NCBI RefSeq assembly: GCF_017309385.1 | Contig: NZ_JAFJMJ010000003.1 | Coordinates: 558,001-622,000 of the forward strand | Origin: Amycolatopsis sp. 195334CR | GTDB lineage: Bacteria > Actinomycetota > Actinomycetes > Mycobacteriales > Pseudonocardiaceae | Length of the DNA stretch: 64,000 nt | Reading direction: 5' to 3' | Shown here: piece by piece, positions 1-8,609 of the stretch | Layout of the letters: each line of letters begins with the position of its first letter | Numbering within the stretch: the stretch's first letter is position 1 | Position numbers and translations under genes: made by a program | Notes under the pieces: model-generated | Seen by the model: the letters and a program-made list of their open reading frames with translations, nothing else | Told to the model about the DNA's origin: nothing | Databases searched by the model: none

Positions 1-290
1 GGCCCCTGCTGGAGGCCGATCTGAACGCGGGCTCGATCTACGCGCTGCTGCTGGCGCGCGGGGTCGACCTGCACAGCGCGCGGCACACCTTCGACGCGGT
101 GGCCGCCGACGCGCTCGACGCGGAACTGCTCGAAGTGCCCGAAGGCGCGCCCCTGTTGCGGGAACGGCGGATGACCGCGGACTCCGCCGGAACCCCGCTG
201 GAGTGGTCGGAGGATCGCTACCGCCCCGACCTCGCCACGGTCACCGTCACCAACACGCGCAGTTCACGCCCCACGGCCAACCGGCTCTGA
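1..290 (+). CDS. GntR-family transcriptional regulator, C-terminal part (UTRA domain)
   Basis: The gene enters from the left edge, so only about the last 95 residues are visible, read in the frame starting at base 3 and ending in TGA at 288-290. The sequence has the shape of a UTRA ligand-binding domain as found in HutC-type GntR regulators: a PLLRERR strand, a 'D..GTPLEWSEDRYRPD' segment and a final ATVTVTNT strand. The DNA-binding domain lies outside the window, so the class rests on the C-terminal fold alone. It converges on the zinc dehydrogenase gene across a strong inverted-repeat terminator, so it is not part of that operon. The effector cannot be read from this fragment. Confidence 0.75.
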   Translation, partial: PLLEADLNAGSIYALLLARGVDLHSARHTFDAVAADALDAELLEVPEGAPLLRERRMTADSAGTPLEWSEDRYRPDLATVTVTNTRSSRPTANRL

Positions 291-308
291 CGGCACCCCT
301 CGCCCCGC

Positions 309-371
309 CGATTGCTATGAGTGGGGCATTACTAGCGTTGAATGCAAGTAATGCCCCACTCATAGCAATCG
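309..371. terminator. Bidirectional terminator: 25-bp perfect inverted repeat
   Basis: Bases 309-333 and 347-371 are perfect reverse complements around a 13-base loop (334-346). The arms contain ATGAGTGGGGCATTACT and its complement AGTAATGCCCCACTCAT. The repeat sits between two convergent genes and is much more A/T-rich than its surroundings. There is no long T-run, so it would act by hairpin strength in both directions. Its unusual base composition and perfect arms suggest it may be a dispersed intergenic repeat family. I did not see a second copy in this window. Confidence 0.75.
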
Positions 372-382
372 CTGGCGATCGG

Positions 383-1429
383 TCAGGGGGTGACGGCCTG
401 CCGCGCGGCTTCCCCGGCGCGGGCGGCGGTGAAGGCGGCGTCGAGCTGGTCGAGTCCGTACCGGCCGTGCACGAGTTCCGCGAAGGGGTGGTCGCGGTGG
501 TGCGCGGCCAGGAAGTCGACCGCGGTCTGGAGGTCGTCCGGCCGGTAGTTGTGCACCCCGGTGATCGTGTGCAGCCCGCGGACCAGGAGTTCGGGCTCGA
601 CGGGGATCGCGGGGCCGGGGAAAACCGAACCGGCGAGCACGGCGATGCCCCCGACGGCCAAGGTGTCCAGACAAGTGGTGACGGCCTGGTGTGCGCCGGA
701 CAGCTCGATCGCCACGTCGAACTCGCCGGTGGGCTTCTCCGTGGCTTCGGCGGCGCCGAACCGCAGCGCCCGGTCGCGCCGGTCCTGGTGCGGGTCGACG
801 GCGACCACGTGCGCGCCCTGGTGCGCGGCCATCGCCACGGCCGTCACGCCGAGCATGCCCGCGCCGGTGATCAGCACCCGTGCGCCCCGGAGATCCCGTG
901 CTGCCCTGAGCGCCGCCGCGACCGTGGCCGTGGCGCAGGACGCCGGGGCCGCCACGACGTCGGGGATCTCCTCGGGGACCTCGACGATCGTGGTGCCGGG
1001 GACGAGCAGGCAGTGCGAGGCGAACCCGCCGGTCAGCGGCCGCTCGGGGCGCAGTTCCTGGTGCCCGTACTTGGTCAGGCGACGGCACTTCTGGGGCAGG
1101 TCCCGCGCGCAGCGGTCGCAGTCACCGCACGAGGCGGTGACCGACCAGACCACCCGGGCGCCCGTCTCGACCGGCGTCCCGTCGAGCAGCCGGGGCGCGG
1201 GCTCGCCGACCGCGACCACCGTGCCGACCTGCTCGTGCCCCAGCACGCCGGGCACCGGCGACGGCCGCGCGCCCGACACGGTGTGGACGTCGCTCCCGCA
1301 GACCGTCGCGAGGTCCACCCGGACCAGCGCCTCGCCGGGGCCCGGTGTCCGCGGCACCCCGGTCTCGACGACGTCGAAGGGCCGGTCGGCGCCGTTCCAG
1401 CGGGCGTAGCGAACGGAGGTGGTGATCAT
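383..1429 (-). CDS. Zinc-binding alcohol dehydrogenase (MDR family)
   Basis: This 348-residue protein is a medium-chain zinc dehydrogenase that would oxidise an alcohol with NAD(P). The catalytic zinc ligands are Cys44 (in CGSDVH) and the His65-Glu66 pair (GHE). A structural zinc site is formed by Cys101, Cys104, Cys107 and Cys115. The dinucleotide-binding GAGMLG motif is at 189-194. The layout, including the ASCATATVAAALRAA stretch before the Rossmann fold, resembles dehydrogenases linked to phosphonate or amino-alcohol catabolism, but the substrate is not known. It is the last gene of the minus-strand operon running from 8446, and lies 65 bases after the flavin-dependent oxidoreductase. The ATG at 1429 has a weak GAGGG upstream. 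Confidence 0.88.
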   Translation of the reverse strand: MITTSVRYARWNGADRPFDVVETGVPRTPGPGEALVRVDLATVCGSDVHTVSGARPSPVPGVLGHEQVGTVVAVGEPAPRLLDGTPVETGARVVWSVTASCGDCDRCARDLPQKCRRLTKYGHQELRPERPLTGGFASHCLLVPGTTIVEVPEEIPDVVAAPASCATATVAAALRAARDLRGARVLITGAGMLGVTAVAMAAHQGAHVVAVDPHQDRRDRALRFGAAEATEKPTGEFDVAIELSGAHQAVTTCLDTLAVGGIAVLAGSVFPGPAIPVEPELLVRGLHTITGVHNYRPDDLQTAVDFLAAHHRDHPFAELVHGRYGLDQLDAAFTAARAGEAARQAVTP

Positions 1430-1494
1430 TCCAGCACCCTCGCACCGGAAGGTGTCTATACAAGCTCGGCCGGGTGGACCCGCGGTTACGGGAG

Positions 1495-2544
1495 TCAGGC
1501 GAACTGCGGCATCACCTCGTCGTGGATGAGGCGGAGCTGGTCCCGCATGGACGCCACACCCGGCATCTCCAGGCCGGAGAAGGCCTTCACCAGCGCGGCG
1601 TCGGTGATCGCCAGGATCAGGTGGTTCACCCCGGCCGAGGTGATCTCCGACTTGATCTTCTCCACGCACTCCGCCGGCGTGCCCGCCACCGACAGCCGGT
1701 CGGCCAGTTCCGGCGAGGTCAGCTCGTACGCGCGATCGACCCGCCCCTCCCCCACCGCGGCGATGATGTCGGTCAGCTCGGCCGGGTCGACGTTGTTGCG
1801 TTCCAGCTGCTCCACCGGCATCGACGACGCGTACAGCCCGACCATCGCCCGCGCGGCGTCCTTCGCCGCCTTCGAATCGGGGCCGGTGGCGAAGACGATC
1901 CACGCGCCGAGGTCCAAGGTGTTGACGTCCCGCCCGGCGCGTTCGGCGCCGATGCGCACGTTCTCCACCATGTACTCGTACGCCCGCTTCGTGTAGCTCA
2001 GCGCGTGGTGCACGCCGTCGGAGATCTCGCCCGCCACCTGGAACGACTTCGGGCCGCGCATGGCGCCCAGCTTCACCGGCACCCGTTCCTGCACCGGCCG
2101 GGCGAAGGTGAACAGGCCGTGGTACGAGTAGAACTCGCCGTCGTAGGTGATGGCGCCCTCGTCGAGCAGGGTGCGCACGGCGTGGTGCGCCTCCTTCATC
2201 CGGGTCAGCGGTTTGGTCTTGACCCAGTCGATGCCGTACTGCGCGAGCAGGCCGAAGTTGCCCGAGCCCAGCACGCACTCGGCCCGGCCGCCGGTCAGCT
2301 CGTCCAGCGTGGCGGTGGCCTGTGCGATCAGCGACGGCTCGCGCAGGGTCACCGCCGACAGGCTGGGGCCGAACCGGATGTTCTTCGTCTTGTCGGCCGC
2401 CGCCGCGAACAGCAGCCACAGGTCCTTGTGCCAGGTCTCGTCGGCCGCGTAGCAGGCGTGGAACCCCAGCTCGTCGGCGAGCTTGATCGACTCGATCGTG
2501 TCGCCGAGCGGGTAGTCGGGCAACATCACGTAGCTGAAGCGCAT
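1495..2544 (-). CDS. LLM-class flavin/F420-dependent oxidoreductase
   Basis: The 349-residue protein has the luciferase-like TIM-barrel pattern. Its N-terminus (MRFSYVMLPDYP, then SIKLADELGF) matches LLM proteins that bind F420 or FMN, and a glycine-rich CVLGSGNFG segment and the PVKLGAMRGPKS strand follow. F420 is the likelier cofactor in actinomycetes, but the sequence alone does not decide between them. The gene follows the aldehyde dehydrogenase by only 15 bases, so the two are almost certainly co-transcribed. It probably oxidises or reduces an intermediate of the same catabolic route. The substrate cannot be deduced. Confidence 0.85.
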   Translation of the reverse strand: MRFSYVMLPDYPLGDTIESIKLADELGFHACYAADETWHKDLWLLFAAAADKTKNIRFGPSLSAVTLREPSLIAQATATLDELTGGRAECVLGSGNFGLLAQYGIDWVKTKPLTRMKEAHHAVRTLLDEGAITYDGEFYSYHGLFTFARPVQERVPVKLGAMRGPKSFQVAGEISDGVHHALSYTKRAYEYMVENVRIGAERAGRDVNTLDLGAWIVFATGPDSKAAKDAARAMVGLYASSMPVEQLERNNVDPAELTDIIAAVGEGRVDRAYELTSPELADRLSVAGTPAECVEKIKSEITSAGVNHLILAITDAALVKAFSGLEMPGVASMRDQLRLIHDEVMPQFA

Positions 2545-2559
2545 GATCCTCTCTCCCTA

Positions 2560-3984
2560 TCAGACGTCCAAAGTGGACATGACGTGCTTGACCCTGGTGT
2601 AGTCCTCCAGCCCGTACATCGACAGATCCTTGCCATAGCCCGAATGCTTGAACCCGCCGTGCGGCATCTCGGCCACCAGCGGGATGTGCGTGTTGATCCA
2701 CACGCAGCCGAAGTCCAGCCCCTTCGACATGCGCAGCGCCCGGCCGTGGTCCTTCGTCCACACCGAGGACGCCAGCCCGTACTCGACGTCGTTGGCCCAG
2801 CGCAGCGCCTCGGCCTCGTCACCGAACCGCTGCACGGTGATCACCGGCCCGAAGATCTCCTGCTGCACCGCCTCGTCGTCCTGGCGCAGGCCGGAAACCA
2901 CGGTGGGGCGGTAGAAGTAGCCGGTGGCACCGGCCCTCGCGCCGCCGTGGTCCACCCGGGCGTGATCCGGCAGGCGGTCGACGAACCCGGAGACCCGGTC
3001 CAGCTGGTTGGCGTTGTTGAGCGGGCCGTAGACCGCGTCATCGCCGGTGCCGGTGGTGGTTCCGGCGGCCTGCTCGGCCAGCGCCGCGACGAAGTCGTCG
3101 TGCACCCCGGGCCCGGCGAGCACCCGGCTGGCGGCGGTGCAGTCCTGACCGGCGTTGAAGAACCCGGCCTCGGCGATGGCCTGGGCCGCGGCGGCCACGT
3201 CGGCGTCGTCGAACACGATCACCGGTGCCTTGCCGCCGAGTTCGAGGTGGACGCGCTTGAGGTCGGCGGCCGCGGCGGAAGCCACCTCCCGGCCCGCGCG
3301 CACGCTGCCGGTGATCGACGCCATCGCCGGGATCCGGTGCGAGACCAGGGAAGCGCCGGTCTCCCGGTCACCGCACACCACGTTGAACACACCGGGCGGC
3401 AGGAACTCCGCGGCCAGTTCGGCCAGGAACGCCGTGCTCACCGGGGTGGTGTCGGAAGGCTTGAGCACCACCGTGTTCCCGGCGGCGAGCGCGGGCGCGA
3501 ACTTCCACAACGCCATCAGCGCCGGGTAGTTCCACGGCGTCACCTGCGCGCACACGCCGATCGGCTCCCGGCGGATCCACGAGGTGTGCCCCGCCAGGTA
3601 CTCCCCCGCCGACTTGCCCTCCAGGACCCGCGCGGCCCCGGCGAAGAACCGCAGCTGGTCCAGCAGCATCGGCAGTTCCTCGGACCGCGTCAGCTCCAGC
3701 GGTTTCCCGGTGTTCTCGCATTCCAGCGCGAGCAGTTCGTCGGCGCGGTTCTCGATCGCGTCGGCGAACCGGGACAGCGCCAGCTGCCGCTCCCCCGGCG
3801 TCGACTCGCGCCAGGTGGTGAACGCCTCCGCGGCCGCGGTGAGCGCCCGGTCCACGTCCTCCGGGCCGGAGACCGGCGCCTCGGCGAACACCTCGCCGGT
3901 GGCCGGGTCCACCAGTTCGGCGGTCCGGCCGCTCAGCGCGTCGGTGTACTGCCCGCCGACGAAGTTGCGCACGGTGCGGGTCAT
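2560..3984 (-). CDS. Aldehyde dehydrogenase, gamma-aminobutyraldehyde/betaine aldehyde type
   Basis: This is a full-length 474-residue NAD-dependent aldehyde dehydrogenase. The general-base Glu248 lies in HLELGGKAP and the nucleophile Cys282 in [13 protein letters not shown]. The GQDC(T/A)A context is typical of gamma-aminobutyraldehyde and betaine aldehyde dehydrogenases, where most other classes have GQ.C. Such enzymes oxidise amino- or trimethylamino-aldehydes formed from putrescine-like amines or choline. The ATG at 3984 gives the expected N-terminus ([13 protein letters not shown]). The permease gene upstream shows no in-frame stop and runs 617 bases into this gene in another frame (see that entry). 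Substrate assignment is an inference from family motifs and from the neighbouring permease and oxidase. Confidence 0.9.
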   Translation of the reverse strand: MTRTVRNFVGGQYTDALSGRTAELVDPATGEVFAEAPVSGPEDVDRALTAAAEAFTTWRESTPGERQLALSRFADAIENRADELLALECENTGKPLELTRSEELPMLLDQLRFFAGAARVLEGKSAGEYLAGHTSWIRREPIGVCAQVTPWNYPALMALWKFAPALAAGNTVVLKPSDTTPVSTAFLAELAAEFLPPGVFNVVCGDRETGASLVSHRIPAMASITGSVRAGREVASAAAADLKRVHLELGGKAPVIVFDDADVAAAAQAIAEAGFFNAGQDCTAASRVLAGPGVHDDFVAALAEQAAGTTTGTGDDAVYGPLNNANQLDRVSGFVDRLPDHARVDHGGARAGATGYFYRPTVVSGLRQDDEAVQQEIFGPVITVQRFGDEAEALRWANDVEYGLASSVWTKDHGRALRMSKGLDFGCVWINTHIPLVAEMPHGGFKHSGYGKDLSMYGLEDYTRVKHVMSTLDV

Positions 3985-5449
3985 GCGTCTTCACTCCAAT
4001 CGCGTCACCGGCGACGGCGCCGGAGTTCCGGTGGGGCCGCAGCAGCACGAGCACCAGCAGACCGGCGCCGACCACGACGACCCCGGACAGCAGGGTCAGG
4101 TAGTTGTCGTACCAAGGGGCTTCCGGCGTGCGCGGCCACACCATGTTGACCATCGCGGCCACGCCGTAGACCAGTGCCGCGACGGTCACCGGAAGGCCCC
4201 AGCGGCCGAGCGTGAACGGCCCGGACGGCCGCCACCCCTTCAGCCTGGCGCGCAACGCGGCCAGCACCACCAACTGGAAACCGAGGTAGATGCCCAGCAC
4301 GGCGAACGAGATGATCTTCGTGGTGGCGTCCTCCGAGATCCCGGAACCGAGCACCACCACCGCCGGGACGACCGCGGCCAGCACCAGCGCCGCCGGCGGC
4401 ACGCCACGCGCCCGCGAGAACGCCGCCAGCACGCGGCTCCCTGGCAGCATGCCGTCCCTGGCGTAGGAGTAGACCAGCCTGCTCGCCGCGGCCTGCAGGC
4501 TCAGCGCGCACGACAGGAACGAGATCAGCACGATCCCGAGCACCACGCGCGAACCCCAGTCACCGAAGGCGGTACCGAGCACGGTGGACACCGGATCGGG
4601 GTCGGCACCGGAGATCACCGCGCCGAAGTCCGGCACCGACAGCACCAGCGCCAGGCAGACGAAGGTGGCCGCGGCCCCACCGACGTAGATGGTCATCCGC
4701 ATCGCCTTGGGGATCCGCCTGCTCGCGTCCGGCACCTCCTCGGCGACGTCCCCGCAGGCTTCGAAGCCGTAGTACTGGAAGATGCCGATCAGGCTCGCGG
4801 CCAGGAACGCCGCGAGGTACGAACCTTCCGGCGCCGCCCCGAAACCGTCGAACAACACGCCGAGCCCGTGGTGCCGTTCGGTGAGCAGCAGCCAGCCACC
4901 GACCGCGAGCGCGCCGATGATCTCCGTGCTGAACCCGATGATCGCGGCCAGCGCGAGCGCCCTGGTGCCGCCGACGTTGATCAGTGTGGCGAGCCCGATC
5001 ATCACCAGCGCGCAGACGATCGTCGAGGTGGTGGACGCTTCGAGCCCGAGCAGCGCGGCCAGGTACGGCCCGGCGCCGTAGGTCACGCTCGCGATGGTCA
5101 CCAGCAACGCGATGGCGTACACCCAGCCGGTCAGCCACGCCCACTTGCGGCCCCACAGCCGCCGCGCCCACGGGTACAGCCCACCGGCCAGCGGGTACTG
5201 CGAGACGATCTCGCCGAACACCAGCGCCACCAGCAGCTGCCCGAGCCCGACCACCAGCAGGCTCCAGATCATCGGCGGGCCACCGGCGGCCAGTGAGACG
5301 GCGAACAGCGTGTAGATGCCGACCACCGGCGACAGGTAGGTGAAGCCGAGCGAAAAGTTCGCCCACAGGCTCATGTCCCGCCGGAACTCCGAGGTGTACC
5401 CCAGCGCGGTCAGCCGTTCGCCGTCCGGGTCGGTGGTCGTGCTGGTCAT
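3368..5449 (-). CDS. APC-family amino acid/amine permease; read-through 3' end, possible frameshift
   Basis: From the ATG at 5449 the frame encodes a typical APC-superfamily permease with about 12 hydrophobic segments. The conserved early part includes [17 protein letters not shown], and a [20 protein letters not shown] segment follows. The family-like protein ends near residue 480-490 ([16 protein letters not shown]), just before the aldehyde dehydrogenase start at 3984. The frame has no stop there, however, and continues to 3368, adding about 205 residues that are out-of-frame dehydrogenase sequence. A frame shifted by one base stops at 4005-4007. A one-base indel near 4005-4040, either real or a sequencing error, is the simplest explanation, so the functional gene is probably about 4005-5449. 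The ATG overlaps the stop of the 87-residue gene as ATGA. Confidence 0.75.
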   Translation of the reverse strand: MTSTTTDPDGERLTALGYTSEFRRDMSLWANFSLGFTYLSPVVGIYTLFAVSLAAGGPPMIWSLLVVGLGQLLVALVFGEIVSQYPLAGGLYPWARRLWGRKWAWLTGWVYAIALLVTIASVTYGAGPYLAALLGLEASTTSTIVCALVMIGLATLINVGGTRALALAAIIGFSTEIIGALAVGGWLLLTERHHGLGVLFDGFGAAPEGSYLAAFLAASLIGIFQYYGFEACGDVAEEVPDASRRIPKAMRMTIYVGGAAATFVCLALVLSVPDFGAVISGADPDPVSTVLGTAFGDWGSRVVLGIVLISFLSCALSLQAAASRLVYSYARDGMLPGSRVLAAFSRARGVPPAALVLAAVVPAVVVLGSGISEDATTKIISFAVLGIYLGFQLVVLAALRARLKGWRPSGPFTLGRWGLPVTVAALVYGVAAMVNMVWPRTPEAPWYDNYLTLLSGVVVVGAGLLVLVLLRPHRNSGAVAGDAIGVKTHDPHRAQLRRRAVHRRAERPDRRTGGPGHRRGVRRGAGLRPGGRGPGAHRGRGGVHHLARVDAGGAAAGAVPVRRRDREPRRRTARAGMREHRETAGADAVRGTADAAGPAAVLRRGRAGPGGQVGGGVPGGAHLVDPPGADRRVRAGDAVELPGADGVVEVRARARRREHGGAQAFRHHPGEHGVPGRTGRGVPAARCVQRGVR

Positions 5450-5709
5450 CGCTCGCGGTCCAGTTCGTCGAGCAGTTCCTGGGCCGACAGGGTTTTCTCC
5501 GCCCAGTGCCGGTGCATCCACTCCAGGTGGTCGGTCCGCCCGGCGGCGATGCGCAGGGTGTCCCAGTTCGGGAACTCCTGCTGCTGGACGTGATCCGCCA
5601 TCAGCTTCGGGTCGACCTCGAAGAGGTGCTCGAACCGTTCCACCGCGACGTCGGTGACCTGCCGGGCCGGGGGCGGCGTGTGCTCCTCGTCGTACCGGTA
5701 GCCGGTCAT
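5446..5709 (-). CDS. Uncharacterised 87-residue protein of the oxidase operon
   Basis: I do not recognise this small protein. It is soluble, acidic and probably helical, with a middle segment AVERFEHLFEVDPKLMADHVQQQ and a C-terminus rich in Glu, Leu and Arg ([14 protein letters not shown]). It contains several Trp and His residues (WDTLR, EWMHRHW). It overlaps both neighbours by four bases: its ATG lies within the stop region of the FAD oxidase gene, and its stop overlaps the permease ATG. Such coupling on both sides argues for a real gene and a stoichiometric role, perhaps as a small subunit of the FAD/Fe-S oxidase. That role is inferred only from position. Confidence 0.75.
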   Translation of the reverse strand: MTGYRYDEEHTPPPARQVTDVAVERFEHLFEVDPKLMADHVQQQEFPNWDTLRIAAGRTDHLEWMHRHWAEKTLSAQELLDELDRER

Positions 5710-7217
5710 GCTCGGACCCCCTGTTCGTAAGCTCGCTGGAGCCCGTACTTGCCGGGGTTCATGATGTTGTTGGGGTCGACCGCGCGTTTCACGTCCAGCA
5801 TCACGTCGTAACCGCCGCCGAGTTCGAGCGGCACCAGGTCGACCTCGCCCTCGCGGCAGGAACCGTGGCAGGCGCTGATCGAGCCACCCGCGCGCAACGC
5901 CACCGCGGCGATCTCCCGCTTGGCGTCCACCCAGGCCGCCCACGCCTCGTCGTCGAGTTCCTGTTCCCAGATGCCGATGTCGATCTCGGTGAGGTAGTCC
6001 ACGCCGGTGTTCGCGCTGGTGTAGAAGAACATCCCCCAGTCGTCGAACACGTCGAAGCGGGCGCGGAGGCGCTCGACGATGGCGTGCCACTCGACCCGGA
6101 CCCCGGCCAGTTCGGTGTAGTTGATCGCCGCGTCCTCGCAGTGCCAGCTCATCGGCGCGACCTGACCGGAGCGGGTCCGTCCGTGCAACGGGGTGGCGTA
6201 GCGGTCGTGCCGCGCGGCCCAGTCGCCTTGGGAGATCTCGTCGCCGAGATAACGCGCGCCCGCATCCCTGGCGATGCGCAGCAAACGTTTGCCACCCGCG
6301 CGGACCTCGTCCTCGTTGCCGTAGGCCACCGCGCACACCAGCGCGCGCACGTCCGCCGGTTGCGGGATGTACGCCTCGTCGTCGCGGCGGAGATAGTCCA
6401 CTTTCCACTCATCAAAGAGGACAGCGCCGGCGAAGGTGGCCACCCCGGCGCGCGCGAGTTGCCCGACGCAGCGGTACGCGCTGTCGTAGTCCGGAAAGGA
6501 CCAGAACGGCGAGAGTTCCGCCTCCGGCTTGGGGAACAGCTTCAGCGTCGCCTCGGTGGCGATGCCGAGCGTGCCCTGGTGCCCCATGAACAGGTGCTTG
6601 AGCTGGTACCCGCTGGAGCTCTTGGACACCTTCCGGCCACCGCCGTCGCCGAGGTGGATCACCTTGCCGGTGGGCAGCACGAAGTCGAAGCTGAGCACCA
6701 GGTCCCGCGAATGCCCGTACCGCGAGCCGACCAGCGACCAGCCGCTGGTGCCGATCCGGCCGCCGACCAGCGAGCACGGGTAGGAGGCCGGATCGTCCGG
6801 GTAGATCAGCCCGTGCTTGGCCAGCACCTCGTTCAGCTTGAGCGCGTTGATGCCGGTGCCCACCGTGCAGGTCCGGTTCTCCAGATCGATCTCCTTGATC
6901 TGGTTGAGGCGCTTGACGTCCACCACGATGCCGCGGCGTTCGGGCACCGCGCCGTCGGTCAGGCCGGTGCCGCCGTCACGGGGCACGATCGGGATGCGGT
7001 GCGCGTTGGCAATGCGCACCACCTCGGCCACCTCCTCGGTGGATCCGGGCAGCACCACCAGGTCCGGCACGCGTTCCGGCCACCGGTGCACCGGGAACGG
7101 CGCGGGCACCCTGGCCCGGTTGTAGCGCGCGGTCTTCGAGGTCAGCACGTGCTCGCCGCCGATCGCGCCGGCCAGTTCGGTGAGCACGCGGCCGGAGAGT
7201 TCCGGTGCGATGGTCAT
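5706..7217 (-). CDS. FAD-binding oxidase (GlcD/D-lactate dehydrogenase-like)
   Basis: This 503-residue protein has the FAD-binding type 4 (PCMH) domain in its first half, with LVVLPGSTEEVAEVV, then the PRDGGTGLTDGAVP loop and VDVKRLNQI. The C-terminal cap domain ends in the characteristic NNIMNPGKYG. Relatives such as GlcD, D-lactate dehydrogenase and alkyl-dihydroxyacetone-phosphate synthase oxidise 2-hydroxy acids or related substrates. The next gene upstream encodes a two-cluster Fe-S protein, as in GlcDEF- or GlpABC-type systems. The pair therefore probably passes electrons from the FAD to Fe-S clusters and on to the quinone pool. Its ATG overlaps the Fe-S gene stop by four bases. The substrate is unknown. 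Confidence 0.85.
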   Translation of the reverse strand: MTIAPELSGRVLTELAGAIGGEHVLTSKTARYNRARVPAPFPVHRWPERVPDLVVLPGSTEEVAEVVRIANAHRIPIVPRDGGTGLTDGAVPERRGIVVDVKRLNQIKEIDLENRTCTVGTGINALKLNEVLAKHGLIYPDDPASYPCSLVGGRIGTSGWSLVGSRYGHSRDLVLSFDFVLPTGKVIHLGDGGGRKVSKSSSGYQLKHLFMGHQGTLGIATEATLKLFPKPEAELSPFWSFPDYDSAYRCVGQLARAGVATFAGAVLFDEWKVDYLRRDDEAYIPQPADVRALVCAVAYGNEDEVRAGGKRLLRIARDAGARYLGDEISQGDWAARHDRYATPLHGRTRSGQVAPMSWHCEDAAINYTELAGVRVEWHAIVERLRARFDVFDDWGMFFYTSANTGVDYLTEIDIGIWEQELDDEAWAAWVDAKREIAAVALRAGGSISACHGSCREGEVDLVPLELGGGYDVMLDVKRAVDPNNIMNPGKYGLQRAYEQGVRA

Positions 7218-8446
7218 GCTCCCCGGCTCCCCCCGACCTCGATGCCGAGTGATTCGGCGAGCAGTTCGTGGATGTCGACCACGTCGATGGCGTGGGCCTC
7301 GCCCGCGGCGGACAGCGGGCGCTCGGACCACGGGCAGGCCGACACCAGCGTGTCGACCTCCAGCTCGGCCGCCTTCGCCAGCCGGTTCTCGCTGATCTTC
7401 GCGGTGAGTTCCGGTTTCTCCACCGGGAGCCCGCCACCGCCGCCGGAGCAGTAGGACCACTGCGTCACGCGGTCGACGTCGTTGAAGGTCAGCCCGGGGA
7501 TCGACCGCAGGATCTCGCGGGGTTCCCGCCAGACGCCCTTGCGCTTGTTGAGCCGGCACGGGTCGTGGTAGGTGATCGTGTGCTCGATCGGGATCTCCGG
7601 GGTGAGCCTGCCCTCGGCGATCAACTTCGCCAGCAGTTCGACCACCAGCACGATCTCGATCTCGTAGTCGTCGCCGAAGTAGGCCGGGTAGTCCTCGGTG
7701 AAGGTGATGTAGTCGTGCGGGTCGAGCACCAGCACGCGCTTGACCCCGGAGGCCCGCCAGTCGGCCAGGTTGTGCTCGGCGAACCGCTTGGCCTGGTCGC
7801 GGTAGCCCATTTCGGCGGCGGGCCCGCCGCAGCACCACTGCTCGCGCATCAGGCCGAACTCCACGCCGGCGCGCTGCAGGATCTGCGCCACCGCACGCGG
7901 GACCGAAGTGCGGTAGAAGGCCGCCTCGCAGTCGACGAACAGAATGGTCTCGCCACCGATCGGCAGGTCCAGCCCGGACGACCAGTCGCGCACGTGGTCC
8001 TGGCTCACCGGCACCTCGCCGAGCACCGGCTCGTGCGTGCGCTCGTCGGTGAGCTGGTTCCAGCGCTGGTAACCGGGCTGGTGCACGCCGTTGTCCACGG
8101 CCAGCGCGCGCATCTGCTTGACCAGGTCGACCGTCCGGGTGCGGAAGCGGTAGAAGTCGCCGGTGAACAGGGTGTTGGGGCAGCGCAGTTCGCAGGCACC
8201 GCACTGGGTGCAGTTGACGTAGTCCTCGGCCACGTCGGAGACGGTCAGTTCGCCCTTCTCCATCGCGACGACGTTGGCGTGGAAGGCCGTCGGCGTCCAC
8301 GACTCGTTGCGGGTCACCTGCATCACGGGGCAGACCTCGCGGCAGAACTTGTGGCCCGAGGAGAAGCAGTTGTAGCTGGCGTTGCGCCAGTCGGACAGGA
8401 ATTCGACGGTCACCGGTGAGTGGTGGTGGTCCGGGGCTTCGGTCAT
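7214..8446 (-). CDS. Fe-S cluster oxidoreductase (GlcF/GlpC/HdrD-like)
   Basis: This 410-residue electron-transfer protein starts the operon. A normal ferredoxin-type motif is present at Cys79, Cys82, Cys85 and Cys89-Pro (CTQCGACELRCP). The first cluster motif is irregular: Cys27, Cys35 and Cys39-Pro, without the usual C-x2-C-x2-C spacing. Two cysteine-rich CCG-type regions follow. The first is intact (EQWCCGGP); the second is reduced to YCSGGGGG, although HDPCRL just before it is kept. The ATG at 8446 is preceded by a good GGGAGG. It faces the FadR-type regulator across a 163-base promoter region. It probably accepts electrons from the FAD oxidase encoded next. Confidence 0.85.
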   Translation of the reverse strand: MTEAPDHHHSPVTVEFLSDWRNASYNCFSSGHKFCREVCPVMQVTRNESWTPTAFHANVVAMEKGELTVSDVAEDYVNCTQCGACELRCPNTLFTGDFYRFRTRTVDLVKQMRALAVDNGVHQPGYQRWNQLTDERTHEPVLGEVPVSQDHVRDWSSGLDLPIGGETILFVDCEAAFYRTSVPRAVAQILQRAGVEFGLMREQWCCGGPAAEMGYRDQAKRFAEHNLADWRASGVKRVLVLDPHDYITFTEDYPAYFGDDYEIEIVLVVELLAKLIAEGRLTPEIPIEHTITYHDPCRLNKRKGVWREPREILRSIPGLTFNDVDRVTQWSYCSGGGGGLPVEKPELTAKISENRLAKAAELEVDTLVSACPWSERPLSAAGEAHAIDVVDIHELLAESLGIEVGGSRGA

Positions 8447-8515
8447 GGAGCGGCCTCCCGGGTCAGGTCGGTGCACGGGTTTCGCTGTGAGCGCGGTCAC
8501 GCTAGGCTAAAAACA

Positions 8516-8527
8516 TATGACTTCATA
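8516..8527. promoter_or_regulatory. Candidate GntR/FadR operator, TATGA-CT-TCATA
   Basis: A 12-bp perfect dyad lies in an A/T-rich island within the 163-base divergent region between the Fe-S gene start (8446) and the FadR-type regulator start (8610). FadR-subfamily regulators bind short A/T-rich dyads of about this size, and the position fits control of the catabolic operon and autoregulation. The assignment is from position and symmetry only. Confidence 0.5.
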
Positions 8528-8609
8528 GTTCAACGCGCAAGGGGTACCCGGCGGTCCCCGGTTAGGCTGCGGGCCCGGAACTGGGCTACCGAGAACGGGA
8601 GGACTGCCG

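Noticed and set aside
203..1996. A long plus-strand open frame of nearly 600 codons
   Set aside because: It lies antisense to the zinc dehydrogenase and LLM oxidoreductase, which have clear family motifs. Its Arg/Gly/His-rich translation is typical of a shadow frame in high-GC DNA.
1474..4149. A plus-strand open frame of nearly 900 codons
   Set aside because: Antisense to the LLM and aldehyde dehydrogenase genes; composition rich in Arg, His, Gln and Gly with no domain, so a shadow.
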